Source: Bacteroidota bacterium
GTDB taxonomy: Bacteria > Bacteroidota > Bacteroidia > Bacteroidales > P3
Direction: 5' to 3'
Assembly (NCBI GenBank): GCA_030540495.1
Contig: JAUNWC010000025.1
Location: 1-9,307, forward strand
DNA: 9,307 bases
Position numbers and translations under genes: made by a program. Position 1 is the first letter of the stretch. Every line of letters begins with the position of its first letter. Shown here piece after piece: positions 1-5,620 of this stretch. Under the pieces are notes generated by a model, which saw only the letters and a program-made list of their open reading frames with translations, was not told the DNA's origin and did not search any database.

Positions 1-921
1 ATTATTATCATCTTTAAGTTTTGCAGTGTCACCGTTAAGATATACATAGTAATCCTGATTTGGTACACGCAAAATAAAACCATCAGTAAGAGCCTTAAAT
101 ATATAACTCTTATCAATAGTTATAACTGTATTCTTAGCAATATTTTTCTCTGTAGAAATTCTCTCTATTATTTTATCTTTAGTGTAATTTTCACCTATTC
201 GTTTTCCTCTTACATACCTTTCCTGTTCAGGAGCTTTAAACGATATATGCTTGCCTTGTTTAACGTCAAATCCTGCCGATTTCATTTGTGATACGAACTC
301 TTTAAATGAATTTACTTTAGGTATAATTTCATCAATTTTATTTTTTATCGTATCTTTCCAAGTAATACCACCACTTTTGGTAATTTGCCATTCCTTATAA
401 GACTTTCCTATTCCCTTAGTCTGAATAACTGATAATCCGTTTTCCTCACAAATTTTGTCACTGATTTCTCTGATTTTTGCAACTGTCTTGTATGGCTGAC
501 TTCTGAATTTTTTATAATCTTTATGCGAAGTAGCATTAAAGATTATATGATTATGAATATGTCCTTTATCAACGTGAGTTGCTATTACATACTCGTGTTT
601 TCCCTGTAAGAACCTTTCCGCAAATTGTTTTCCAAGCTCGTGAATTTTCTCCGGTGTTACCTTTTTATTATCTTCCAAAGCGAAGCTCTGAACCATATGA
701 TAAGCAAGGTTATTTGCTCCACCTGTCTTTGAATAATCGCCGTTAAGTTCATTTGCAAGATTCACAGTTAGATTAAATTCAATATCTGCAGTTTCAGTTG
801 CACAACTAAAAGACGATACTAATTGTGTACCGTCTGGCAAAATTGTCTTATCTGGATTTGTAATGTAGTCTATCGCTTTCTTTACAGTTGACTTGATAGC
901 GTGGATTTTAGCAATAGCCAT
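1..921 (-). CDS. MobP-type relaxase (mobilization nuclease), C-terminus cut off by window edge
   Basis: The reading frame is open from an ATG at 921 to the window edge, giving 307 residues. The N-terminus (MAIAKIHAIKSTVKKAIDYI) has Tyr19 in the place of the usual catalytic tyrosine. Residues 116-125 read HVDKGHIHNH, followed by IIFN, which is the three-histidine metal-binding motif of VirD2/MobA-like relaxases. Such enzymes nick one strand at oriT, stay attached to the 5' end through tyrosine and pilot it through the mating channel. Family members are usually about 400-550 residues, so the C-terminal part is missing here. The start lies inside the upstream mobC-like gene (40-bp overlap, other frame), as is common for this pair, and there is no clear SD, so translational coupling is likely. 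Family assignment is firm; the exact Mob subfamily is inferred. Confidence 0.93.
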   Translation of the reverse strand, partial: MAIAKIHAIKSTVKKAIDYITNPDKTILPDGTQLVSSFSCATETADIEFNLTVNLANELNGDYSKTGGANNLAYHMVQSFALEDNKKVTPEKIHELGKQFAERFLQGKHEYVIATHVDKGHIHNHIIFNATSHKDYKKFRSQPYKTVAKIREISDKICEENGLSVIQTKGIGKSYKEWQITKSGGITWKDTIKNKIDEIIPKVNSFKEFVSQMKSAGFDVKQGKHISFKAPEQERYVRGKRIGENYTKDKIIERISTEKNIAKNTVITIDKSYIFKALTDGFILRVPNQDYYVYLNGDTAKLKDDNN

Positions 922-1211
922 ATTTCGCCCATCTTCTCACTTATTTCTTTTATATCTTCTTCGTAAACTCTGCCGTTCTGATTAGCACGTCTTGTTATCT
1001 GATTTACGTTATTACCGATTCGATTTATAGCAACGGTAACATCTTTTAGAGCTGATACATCTGTATTTATTACTACACCGTCTATTATCATTTTTCGATA
1101 GAAAGCACTTTTACTTTTTATTCCTGACTGCCCTTGCTTTTTGTCTATGAGTGCTTTTTCTTCCTCAGTCACATTAAATTTAATTTGATATGGACGGTTT
1201 CTGTTTGCCAA
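882..1211 (-). CDS. mobC: MobC-like relaxosome accessory protein
   Basis: A basic protein of about 109-112 residues. Its core RIGNNVNQITRRANQNG is the signature of the MobC family, small DNA-binding proteins that help the relaxase open oriT. The N-terminal half (NRPYQIKFNVTEEEKALIDKK) resembles the ribbon-helix-helix-like start of these proteins. The frame is open up to a GTG at 1220, but the SD AAGGAG sits directly against that GTG, whereas a TTG at 1211 lies 8 nt downstream of it, so I prefer the TTG. The 3' end overlaps the relaxase start by 40 bp. The gene is preceded by the inverted-repeat cluster that probably forms oriT and by its own promoter at 1395-1423. Confidence 0.88.
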   Translation of the reverse strand: MANRNRPYQIKFNVTEEEKALIDKKQGQSGIKSKSAFYRKMIIDGVVINTDVSALKDVTVAINRIGNNVNQITRRANQNGRVYEEDIKEISEKMGEIWLLLKSTLSSQL

Positions 1212-1240
1212 CAGACTCACTCCTTACAGTATTAGCTAAT

Positions 1241-1359
1241 AAAAATTGTTTTCCGTGAAACAATTTTTAAGGGGTTTGGGGGCGTTGCCACCAACAAGCA
1301 AAGACTGAAAAACTGCCGGTGACAGTTTTTCGTCTGTTCGCAAGTGTGTACACACTTGC
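1241..1359. other. Probable origin of transfer (oriT): cluster of four inverted repeats
   Basis: Four adjacent dyads lie just upstream of mobC and the relaxase. They are: a perfect 10-bp repeat AAAAATTGTT/AACAATTTTT at 1241-1268 with an 8-nt loop; TTGGGGGC/GCCACCAA at 1276-1294 with one mismatch; GAAAAACTG/CAGTTTTTC at 1307-1331, extended outward by AGAC/GTCT; and a perfect 20-bp palindrome GCAAGTGTGTACACACTTGC at 1340-1359. The G-rich stretch followed by ACAAGC is one I recall from oriT regions of related elements. Position next to a relaxase/MobC pair and the density of dyads support oriT. The nick site itself cannot be placed from sequence alone. Confidence 0.6.
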
Positions 1360-1394
1360 AATGCTTGCTAAACTTCTATTCTTACCGTACTACC

Positions 1395-1423
1395 ATTTTA
1401 GCATAGCTAAAATGTTTTTTCAA
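1395..1423 (-). promoter_or_regulatory. Promoter of mobC-relaxase overlapped by a dyad operator
   Basis: On the minus strand TTGAAA (1423-1418), a 17-bp spacer and TAAAAT (1400-1395) with an extended TGC before the -10 form a good sigma-A promoter. A perfect dyad CATTTTAGC-ATA-GCTAAAATG (1394-1414) covers the -10 and most of the spacer, so a bound protein would block polymerase. TACCGTA occurs on both sides (1383-1389 and 1424-1430). The transcript would start near 1388 and carry the oriT hairpins in its leader. MobC or the ribbon-helix-helix protein are candidate repressors by inference. Confidence 0.6.
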
Positions 1424-1441
1424 TACCGTAAAATAAAAAAG

Positions 1442-1472
1442 AAAAAACCGCCCACAAAATGAGCAGTTTTTT
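1442..1472 (-). terminator. Intrinsic terminator after the Cys-rich gene
   Basis: Read on the minus strand, AAAAAACTGCTC pairs with GGGCGGTTTTTT around a 7-nt loop, with two G-U wobbles, and the stem ends in a U run. On the plus strand the same positions give A-C mismatches, so the stem is better on the minus strand. It lies 14 bp beyond the stop of the gene ending at 1487 and separates that operon from the transfer module. Confidence 0.75.
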
Positions 1473-1486
1473 TCTTCCTTTATATA

Positions 1487-1816
1487 CTATAGACTTTTAT
1501 TTAATATTATGTCATATACCTGTGCCAACACCTCTTTTATTTCCAACATCTCAGAATATTTGTATTCCCGAGTGCTGTTTTCATTTGCCCAGAAAAGTCC
1601 TTCGTTAATTTTTGTTATCTCTTTCTTCAAATTTGATAGAACCTCGCTTTTATATCTATCTGTCAATATTATAAATTTTGAACGGTCTTTGAAGAAATCA
1701 CAGAGTTCGGGAGCTAATAAATCAGATGTATTTTCGCATAGCACACAATGTATGCAATCTTCACAAGTATAATAATTCTTTTTACTTTCTATTGTTCCCA
1801 TATCCCCATTTTTCAC
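1487..1816 (-). CDS. Cys-rich small protein, putative metal-binding, function unknown
   Basis: About 104-109 residues. Five cysteines are packed near the N-terminus (C18, C21, C24, C27, C39; CEDCIHCVLC followed by CDFFKDRSKFI), which looks like a small zinc-binding module of a kind often seen in clostridial phage and mobile-element hypotheticals. The rest is a Lys/Glu-rich helical segment (about 55-105). No function can be assigned. The start is uncertain: the GTG at 1816 touches its own SD-like AGAGG, and an in-frame ATG at 1801 lies 14 nt from it. The ATG best spaced from that SD (1809) is out of frame and opens a six-residue ORF. The gene is the last of the partition operon and ends at a terminator. 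Confidence 0.6.
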   Translation of the reverse strand: MKNGDMGTIESKKNYYTCEDCIHCVLCENTSDLLAPELCDFFKDRSKFIILTDRYKSEVLSNLKKEITKINEGLFWANENSTREYKYSEMLEIKEVLAQVYDIILNKSL

Positions 1817-1844
1817 CTCTTCTATCTTTAATTTAGATAAACTT

Positions 1845-1890
1845 TTCCAAAGTTAAATAGTATGCTCTTTATATGCCCCCAGCTCTTCTC
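1845..1890 (-). pseudogene. Remnant of a second ribbon-helix-helix gene (partial tandem duplication)
   Basis: The 20 bases at 1851-1870 are identical to 2006-2025 inside the neighbouring ribbon-helix-helix gene. In the equivalent minus-strand frame the fragment reads AGGI-stop-RAYYLTLE, against AGGIKRAYYLTPE in the intact gene, so similarity extends to both sides of the exact match. It has an in-frame TAA, no start and no C-terminal half. It sits immediately after the stop of the intact gene (1898). It is best seen as a decayed copy left by duplication or by recombination between related plasmids. Confidence 0.6.
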
Positions 1891-1897
1891 TGTTACC

Positions 1898-2134
1898 TTA
1901 TTCTAAGTAATCAGCTAAATACTGATTAAGTGCTTCCTGCACAACTTCGTTTTTCTTCATTCCCTCTGTAGCTGCTTTGAGTGCAATAGCTCTATCCTGT
2001 TCCGGAGTTAAATAGTATGCTCTTTTTATTCCACCTGCAGTTGTATTTTTTTTCTTTCTTATTTCAGATTCTACCTCTCCTGAGTAATTGCCTAAAAGAT
2101 GGTCAACCTTACTTCCAAACTCTTTTTTTGCCAT
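1898..2134 (-). CDS. Ribbon-helix-helix DNA-binding protein, likely ParB-type partner of ParA
   Basis: A 78-residue protein. Residues 1-35 are polar and basic and probably flexible. Residues 36-73 (IKRAYYLTPEQDRAI, then a second helix ending NEVVQEALNQYL) fit a ribbon-helix-helix fold: a short strand, a helix, a turn with Gly58, and a second helix. Small proteins of this type encoded after parA usually bind the plasmid centromere and stimulate ParA, and often repress their own operon. The start is an ATG at 2134 with SD AAGGAGAG 7-8 nt upstream. It is separated from parA by one small gene. The partner role is inferred from order and fold, not from a recognised family match. Confidence 0.72.
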   Translation of the reverse strand: MAKKEFGSKVDHLLGNYSGEVESEIRKKKNTTAGGIKRAYYLTPEQDRAIALKAATEGMKKNEVVQEALNQYLADYLE

Positions 2135-2176
2135 TTCAATCTCTCCTTATTTTATTTAATAAAAAATTGCAGAAAA

Positions 2177-2398
2177 CTATATTTTTTCAATTGTACATTT
2201 TTCCGGTTTAACAGCAGAATTAATTTTAAATTCAAAATCTATCTGCTCATTACCACGGAATACAGACAAAACACCCATAGCTGTATATAGGTCAGCTTTG
2301 GTAATATTAAAGTTACAATATAACGAATTGTCAGAAATATCAATACCATATTTTTCAAAAAGCACTTTCTTTATCAAATCGCTGTAAATGTACTTCAT
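2177..2398 (-). CDS. Hypothetical 73-aa protein between parA and the ribbon-helix-helix gene
   Basis: Not recognised. It is a 73-residue mixed alpha/beta protein (MKYIYSDLIKKVLFEKYGID at the start) with no cysteine cluster, membrane segment or catalytic motif that I can see. The start is well supported: ATG at 2398 with SD GGAGGG 5-6 nt upstream, only 13 bp after the parA stop, so it is co-translated with parA. Its place inside the partition cassette suggests a role in partition or its control, or a cargo gene carried along. The frame and SD make it real; the function is open. Confidence 0.7.
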   Translation of the reverse strand: MKYIYSDLIKKVLFEKYGIDISDNSLYCNFNITKADLYTAMGVLSVFRGNEQIDFEFKINSAVKPEKCTIEKI

Positions 2399-2411
2399 AA
2401 TTTCCCTCCGC

Positions 2412-3164
2412 TTAGTTTAAGTATTCATCAACAAAGGATTTATAATCTTGGCTCACTGTAGAATTTTTATTATAATCATCAATAATGACTTGTTCGTACT
2501 GAGCTTCTTCAACAGCTATAGCAGTTCTTATATAAGTATTAAAAACTTTCGTATTAAGCTGAATTGCCATCTTTTCAGCCATTTCTCTTATAGCTTTAGA
2601 AATTTTTGTTTGAGGATTATAACGTGTAATCAAAATACCGCCGATACAAAGATTAGAATTAAAGTATTTTTTTACTCCTTGCATTGTATTAGCAAGCTGA
2701 ACAAAAGCCTTAGTTGAGAAAACACCTGCATTTGATGGAATAATAATTTCATCAGCAGCCGTAAAAGCATTGACAGTTAAAATTCCCAAAGCAGGGGGAG
2801 TATCAATTATAATATAATCATAATTTTCAAGCTCTTCTATGCTTTCTTTCAGCTTATATTCTTTACCAGTTCTATTCATCTCCTGTTCTGCTCCGGCAAG
2901 GAGTAAGTCAGATGGAGCAATACATAAATTATCGTCAACCTCAATTAAAATTGATTTAATACTTTCTGAACCACAGAGAACATCATACATTGTTTTGGTG
3001 GTATCGTCAGTATTACAGTTAAAATAATACGTCAAATCACCTTGAGGGTCGAGGTCAATTAATAAAACCTTAAATCCCCTCTTTGCTAACTCATAACCGA
3101 AACTCGCAGTTGTAGTTGTTTTTGCAACTCCACCCTTTTGATTAGCAACTGTTATAATTTTCAT
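2412..3164 (-). CDS. parA: ParA/Soj-family partition ATPase
   Basis: A 250-residue protein with the ParA motifs in order: deviant Walker A KGGVAKTT (residues 10-17), A' motif LLIDLDPQGD (34-43) and Walker B YIIIDTPP (117-124). ParA binds DNA non-specifically as an ATP dimer and moves plasmid or element copies through its centromere-binding partner. The frame is open to 3191, but the ATG at 3164 is 9 nt after AAAGG and begins exactly at the conserved MKIITVANQKGG, so I place the start there. Length is normal for plasmid ParA without an N-terminal DNA-binding domain, so operon repression probably falls to the downstream ribbon-helix-helix protein. It is followed closely by the 73-aa gene. Confidence 0.95.
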   Translation of the reverse strand: MKIITVANQKGGVAKTTTTASFGYELAKRGFKVLLIDLDPQGDLTYYFNCNTDDTTKTMYDVLCGSESIKSILIEVDDNLCIAPSDLLLAGAEQEMNRTGKEYKLKESIEELENYDYIIIDTPPALGILTVNAFTAADEIIIPSNAGVFSTKAFVQLANTMQGVKKYFNSNLCIGGILITRYNPQTKISKAIREMAEKMAIQLNTKVFNTYIRTAIAVEEAQYEQVIIDDYNKNSTVSQDYKSFVDEYLN

Positions 3165-3190
3165 ATACAACAACCTTTCATATTTCCTCA

Positions 3191-3228
3191 TTCCTCAACC
3201 TGCTTTACAAAAATAACAGATTGAGGAA
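3191..3228 (-). other. 12-bp hairpin between the 70-aa gene and parA
   Basis: TTCCTCAACCTG (3191-3202) pairs with CAGATTGAGGAA (3217-3228) with a single wobble and a 14-nt loop. There is no U run after it, so it is not a classic terminator. It could be an operator, a processing site that adjusts parA level relative to the 70-aa gene, or a centromere-like site for the partition proteins. Confidence 0.5.
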
Positions 3229-3234
3229 CTAAAA

Positions 3235-3447
3235 TTAATCTTCAAAGCCTATAATATCGAATCCACCGTTTTCGTTCTCTTCATCAGAGTAAATCGGGAA
3301 ATAGCGTTTTTCGTTTCCGTTTTCTTTTACGGTGTAACACTCACCATTCCACTCCTGCTCGTGAAGTAAAACTCCATTTTCTAATTCATAATCGAACTGA
3401 TGACCTACCTTTACAACATTTTCGCCTATAATTTTTAACATAATCAT
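3235..3447 (-). CDS. Hypothetical acidic 70-aa protein, first gene of the parA operon
   Basis: Not recognised. A 68-70 residue acidic protein ending in SDEENENGGFDIIGFED, with aromatic residues spread through it (EQEWNGECYTV, KRYFPIYSD) that suggest a small beta-rich fold. Two in-frame ATGs exist at 3447 and 3441. The SD AAGGAG is 3 nt from the first and 9 nt from the second, so 3441 may be the real start. A consensus promoter with repeated AGAAGT sites lies upstream (3504-3532). No terminator separates it from parA, only a hairpin, so it probably leads the partition operon. Confidence 0.65.
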   Translation of the reverse strand: MIMLKIIGENVVKVGHQFDYELENGVLLHEQEWNGECYTVKENGNEKRYFPIYSDEENENGGFDIIGFED

Positions 3448-3503
3448 TTTCTCCTTTTACTTATTTAAATGTAATTAAATATTACTTCTTCTTTATATTT
3501 ACT

Positions 3504-3532
3504 ATTATACTATAATACTTCTAAATTGTCAA
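3504..3532 (-). promoter_or_regulatory. Consensus promoter, copy 1 of a three-copy regulated promoter
   Basis: TTGACA (3532-3527), 17-bp spacer, TATAAT (3509-3504): a perfect sigma-A promoter facing the 70-aa gene. The hexamer ACTTCT (plus strand) occurs at 3484, 3517, 3534 and 3551, and a degenerate ACTATT at 3501, so sites fall every 16-17 bp through the promoter. About 73 bp around it match the copy at 4543-4616 with about four differences. Confidence 0.85.
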
Positions 3533-3614
3533 CACTTCTATTAATATTTTACTTCTATTTTTTTAAGAACAAAGAATTGAAAGTTGCCCGTATAGCCGAT
3601 AGCTCAGCTGAAAA

Positions 3615-3986
3615 TCACTTACAAATAATATGTTTAATTTTCCCTCTGCTACAAAACAGATATTCCTTATGCTGATAAAGATTGCTATAAGAAGTAATAT
3701 CTTCATCTGAAATATCAATAAAATCATCAACACCAACACCGCATATGAAAAAAGTACCAAAAATATAATCAACCAGAGTACCGTCAAAATACAAAGCTCG
3801 ATTAAATTGAGAACCGTTTATTTTACCTTCTTCATTTACAACATAAGCAACGTTTTCATTGGTCACATCATATACAACCTCAATATGACCGCCTACAATG
3901 CTCTGTAGATTTTCTAACGTATGCTCAATAACCTTAACATAAGGCTTACGTTCTGGCTCTACTACCAACACTTTAATTTTACTCAA
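3615..3986 (-). CDS. DUF3846 family protein
   Basis: A 123-residue protein that I recognise as DUF3846-like from its conserved blocks: KVLVVEPERKPYVKVI (residues 5-20), QSIVGGHIEVVY (28-39), NEEGKING (51-58), NRALY (62-66) and GTFFICG (77-83). The family is common on clostridial and streptococcal mobile elements and phages; its function is unknown. The start is TTG at 3986, with SD AAGGGG about 8 nt upstream, and the protein begins MSKIK right before the conserved block. It is transcribed from its own copy of the shared promoter (4045-4073). I see no clear terminator between its stop and the next promoter. Confidence 0.85.
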   Translation of the reverse strand: MSKIKVLVVEPERKPYVKVIEHTLENLQSIVGGHIEVVYDVTNENVAYVVNEEGKINGSQFNRALYFDGTLVDYIFGTFFICGVGVDDFIDISDEDITSYSNLYQHKEYLFCSRGKIKHIICK

Positions 3987-4044
3987 AATAATTGCCCCTT
4001 TCGTATTAGAAGTATTATAATTTTACTTCCTTATTACATTTACT

Positions 4045-4073
4045 ATTATACTACTATACTTCTAAATTGTCAA
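4045..4073 (-). promoter_or_regulatory. Consensus promoter, copy 2 of the regulated promoter
   Basis: TTGACA (4073-4068), 17-bp spacer, TATAAT (4050-4045), facing the DUF3846 gene. ACTTCT sites are at 4058 and, with changes, at 4025 (ACTTCC) and 4075 (ACTATT), keeping the 33- and 17-bp steps of the other copies. Downstream of the -10 an inverted pair AGAAGTA (4008-4014)/TACTTCC (4024-4030) is separated by 9 bp. Confidence 0.82.
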
Positions 4074-4093
4074 TACTATTTAAGAATTTTTAT

Positions 4094-4141
4094 AAAAAAA
4101 AGAAATCCGTAAAATCAACGTGTGTCATTAATACGGACTTC
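4094..4141 (-). terminator. Intrinsic terminator of the 106-aa gene
   Basis: On the minus strand GAAGTCCGTA (4141-4132) pairs with TACGGATTTC (4111-4102), one G-U wobble, 20-nt loop, followed by eight U residues (4101-4094). It lies between the 106-aa gene and the next promoter, so each of these small genes is its own transcription unit. Confidence 0.78.
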
Positions 4142-4185
4142 TTATAAGAACTTAAATCTAAAGAAAACTATTTTTGAAAAAATAG

Positions 4186-4506
4186 TTAATCGGTCTGGCA
4201 ATAAAAAGAAACATTATAACCGAGTTCTTGCATTACTTCATATATTGTTTCAGCTTGTTCAGTTCGTCTGTTGCCCTGACCGCTTACAGGATTAACAATA
4301 GCAAAACCTTTCCAATCATCAAAATACAAAGCTGTTGTACCAGCTCGTTCAACGGCTTCAAAAACCTTTTTATGATTCCATCGGGGAAGATGAACAATTG
4401 CAAAATCACAATTACACGTTCCTTTTTCATTAGTTACTTTCGCAATTGCTTTAGCTTCGTAAATAGCTTGTGAAATATCTTTTGTAAGAAGCTCATATTT
4501 AGTCAT
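4186..4506 (-). CDS. Hypothetical 106-aa mobile-element protein
   Basis: A soluble protein of 106 residues with a polar N-terminal helix (MTKYELLTKDISQAIYEAKA), a motif GTCNCDFAIVHLPRW (29-43), a GQGNRRTEQAE stretch (76-86) and a C-terminal GYNVSFYCQTD. I recall similar GTCNFD...LPRW...GY...Y-QMD small proteins from clostridial integrative elements, but no function is known to me. The ATG at 4506 has a strong SD (AAAGGAGAT) at good spacing. It is transcribed from its own copy of the shared promoter and ends at an intrinsic terminator. It is the first protein gene downstream of the long non-coding region. Confidence 0.72.
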   Translation of the reverse strand: MTKYELLTKDISQAIYEAKAIAKVTNEKGTCNCDFAIVHLPRWNHKKVFEAVERAGTTALYFDDWKGFAIVNPVSGQGNRRTEQAETIYEVMQELGYNVSFYCQTD

Positions 4507-4565
4507 TTCAATATCTCCTTTATTAATTAGAAGTATTATAAAATTACTTCTTCCTTACATTTACT

Positions 4566-4594
4566 ATTATACTATAATACTTCTAAATTGTCAA
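4566..4594 (-). promoter_or_regulatory. Consensus promoter, copy 3 of the regulated promoter
   Basis: TTGACA (4594-4589), 17-bp spacer, TATAAT (4571-4566), facing the 106-aa gene. ACTTCT at 4546, 4579 and 4596, with a degenerate ACTACT at 4613, repeats the 33-17-17 bp pattern of copy 1. A perfect dyad AGAAGTA (4529-4535)/TACTTCT (4545-4551), 9 bp apart, lies between the -10 and the SD. Confidence 0.85.
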
Positions 4595-4779
4595 CACTTC
4601 TATTGATATTTTACTACTAAAACAAACTTTTATTACAACTCGATACCGTTCATAAAAACAAAACAATCTATATACGGTAAAAAAGAAAGTCGAAAATGAA
4701 ATACTATGAGTTGAGTTTCAGCCGAGTTTTCATTGTTTCTTAAAAGCCGATTTTGTAATTCAATTATTTTTCGCCGGGT

Positions 4780-5572
4780 CGCTCATCAGAAGTTCTGCAG
4801 ATGGTCAGATGAGATACATTTATTATTTTTTAAGATTTTTTCATTTTACACTTGACTTTTAAATATCGCAGGTGGTAAACTTCCTTATTTTTAGGCAACG
4901 GCTCGGCTCGGCTGGGCAGAGGTATCCTATGTAAAAAACATAGAACACTCTGCCCGCACAAACATACCTTTTTTATTTTTGAGGTATCCGTATTCCGTAT
5001 TCCGTGTGTTTACCCTGAGTCTGACAACTGAAACAGCTATCAGCACGCTTTACCAAGCATCAAGCACCAATCTTCAACTTGTTTAAGGTTTCCCTATGTA
5101 TGCGTGTTTCCTGAGCAGTTACAACCGTCCTGCTCCGTGCAATTCCACCGTGGGATAGTTTTAACCAATGTACTGCTTTTATCGCCAGATAAAGCAGGTT
5201 AGGCTTATTGAGGTCTTTCTTCCACTTACAACCCCTGACGTTATCTCTTATAAGGGTAAATAGGCATATAAGAGAGCCGAACCGCTTCTAATGAGTGAGT
5301 GCGGTTATTCTACCATTTTTTATACAGGTATCGTCATTCCTGATAGCTTACAGAAAAGTATAGTTGGTACTGTTCTGTAGCACTCCCATATTAACTAAAT
5401 GGGCGAGTGCAGCTTGTCCGCAGTAAAGCTGCTTACTGTTTTGCTCATTCAGTTATTTCAGAACTGCATTTATATCCTGATTTTTTAAAAAAAGGTTGCA
5501 CTTAACTAAGCCATACCCTCTTTTTCTTTTTTTTAATAAGAAACAAGATACAGCCTACTGTTCTGAAATAAC
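4780..5572 (-). ncRNA. Candidate large structured non-coding RNA
   Basis: No open reading frame of 60 codons or more exists here on either strand, yet the stretch is clearly richer in G+C than its flanks and is full of long stems. Examples (plus coordinates) are 4782-4790/4805-4813; 4914-4921/4948-4955 enclosing 4927-4932/4938-4943; 4964-4969/4982-4987; 5113-5118/5130-5135; 5173-5183/5188-5197; 5245-5252/5267-5274; 5281-5285/5301-5305; 5350-5355/5373-5378 with 5357-5360/5368-5371; and 5380-5389/5399-5410. The minus strand is preferred because its unpaired segments are A-rich, an AGG-GAAA-CCT tetraloop hairpin appears on it (near 5085-5094), all genes run that way, and a TATAAT lies at 5581-5576. 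Known families of this kind in Firmicute mobile elements include GOLLD and ROOL; I cannot assign one. The 3' end is not visible and could reach about 4690. Confidence 0.6.
5452..5572. repeat. 13-bp perfect inverted repeat at the upstream edge of the structured region
   Basis: GTTATTTCAGAAC (5452-5464) and GTTCTGAAATAAC (5560-5572) are perfect reverse complements 95 bp apart. In a minus-strand transcript starting near 5569 they could form a long-range closing stem. Confidence 0.7.
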
Positions 5573-5620
5573 AGAATTATACAATTTTAAATAGAAAATA
5601 GTTGCACTTTAAAAAGCCAT
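5495..5620. repeat. Two 20-bp imperfect direct repeats, 106 bp apart
   Basis: GTTGCACTTAACTAAGCCAT (5495-5514) and GTTGCACTTTAAAAAGCCAT (5601-5620) agree at 17 of 20 positions. On the minus strand each contains a short hairpin, CTTA-GT-TAAG and CTTT-TT-AAAG, so the differences keep pairing. They could be protein-binding sites or leader elements of the large RNA. Confidence 0.5.
5576..5581 (-). promoter_or_regulatory. Possible promoter (-10) for the large RNA
   Basis: A minus-strand TATAAT at 5581-5576 is preceded by an AT-rich stretch without a good -35. A start near 5569 would place a self-complementary CTGTT/AACAG hairpin at the extreme 5' end of the transcript. This is the only -10 I see just upstream of the structured region. 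Confidence 0.35.

Noticed and set aside
1394..1420. Hairpin CATTTTAGC/GCTAAAATG followed by six T on the plus strand, terminator-like
   Set aside because: No plus-strand gene precedes it, and the same bases form a well-spaced minus-strand promoter for mobC, so I read it as an operator dyad.
1509..1772. 87-codon plus-strand ORF opposite the Cys-rich gene
   Set aside because: Shadow of the minus-strand gene: no SD, no promoter, low-complexity Ser/Phe composition.
3563..3787. 74-codon minus-strand hydrophobic ORF
   Set aside because: Lies in another frame of the DUF3846 gene, which has the conserved motifs; the hydrophobicity comes from frame shift of AT-rich codons.
3484..4618. Repeated blocks as a CRISPR-like array
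   Set aside because: Copies are about 500 bp apart with genes between; each is a promoter region, not a spaced repeat array.
4644..4679. TACCGT/ACGGTA inverted pair resembling the TACCGTA repeats near the mobC promoter
   Set aside because: Six to seven bases only, single occurrence and no linked signal; chance is likely.
4780..5572. Group II or group I intron ribozyme
   Set aside because: I could not find a domain V-like hairpin, a maturase or homing endonuclease ORF, or exons on either side; not excluded without a covariance search.
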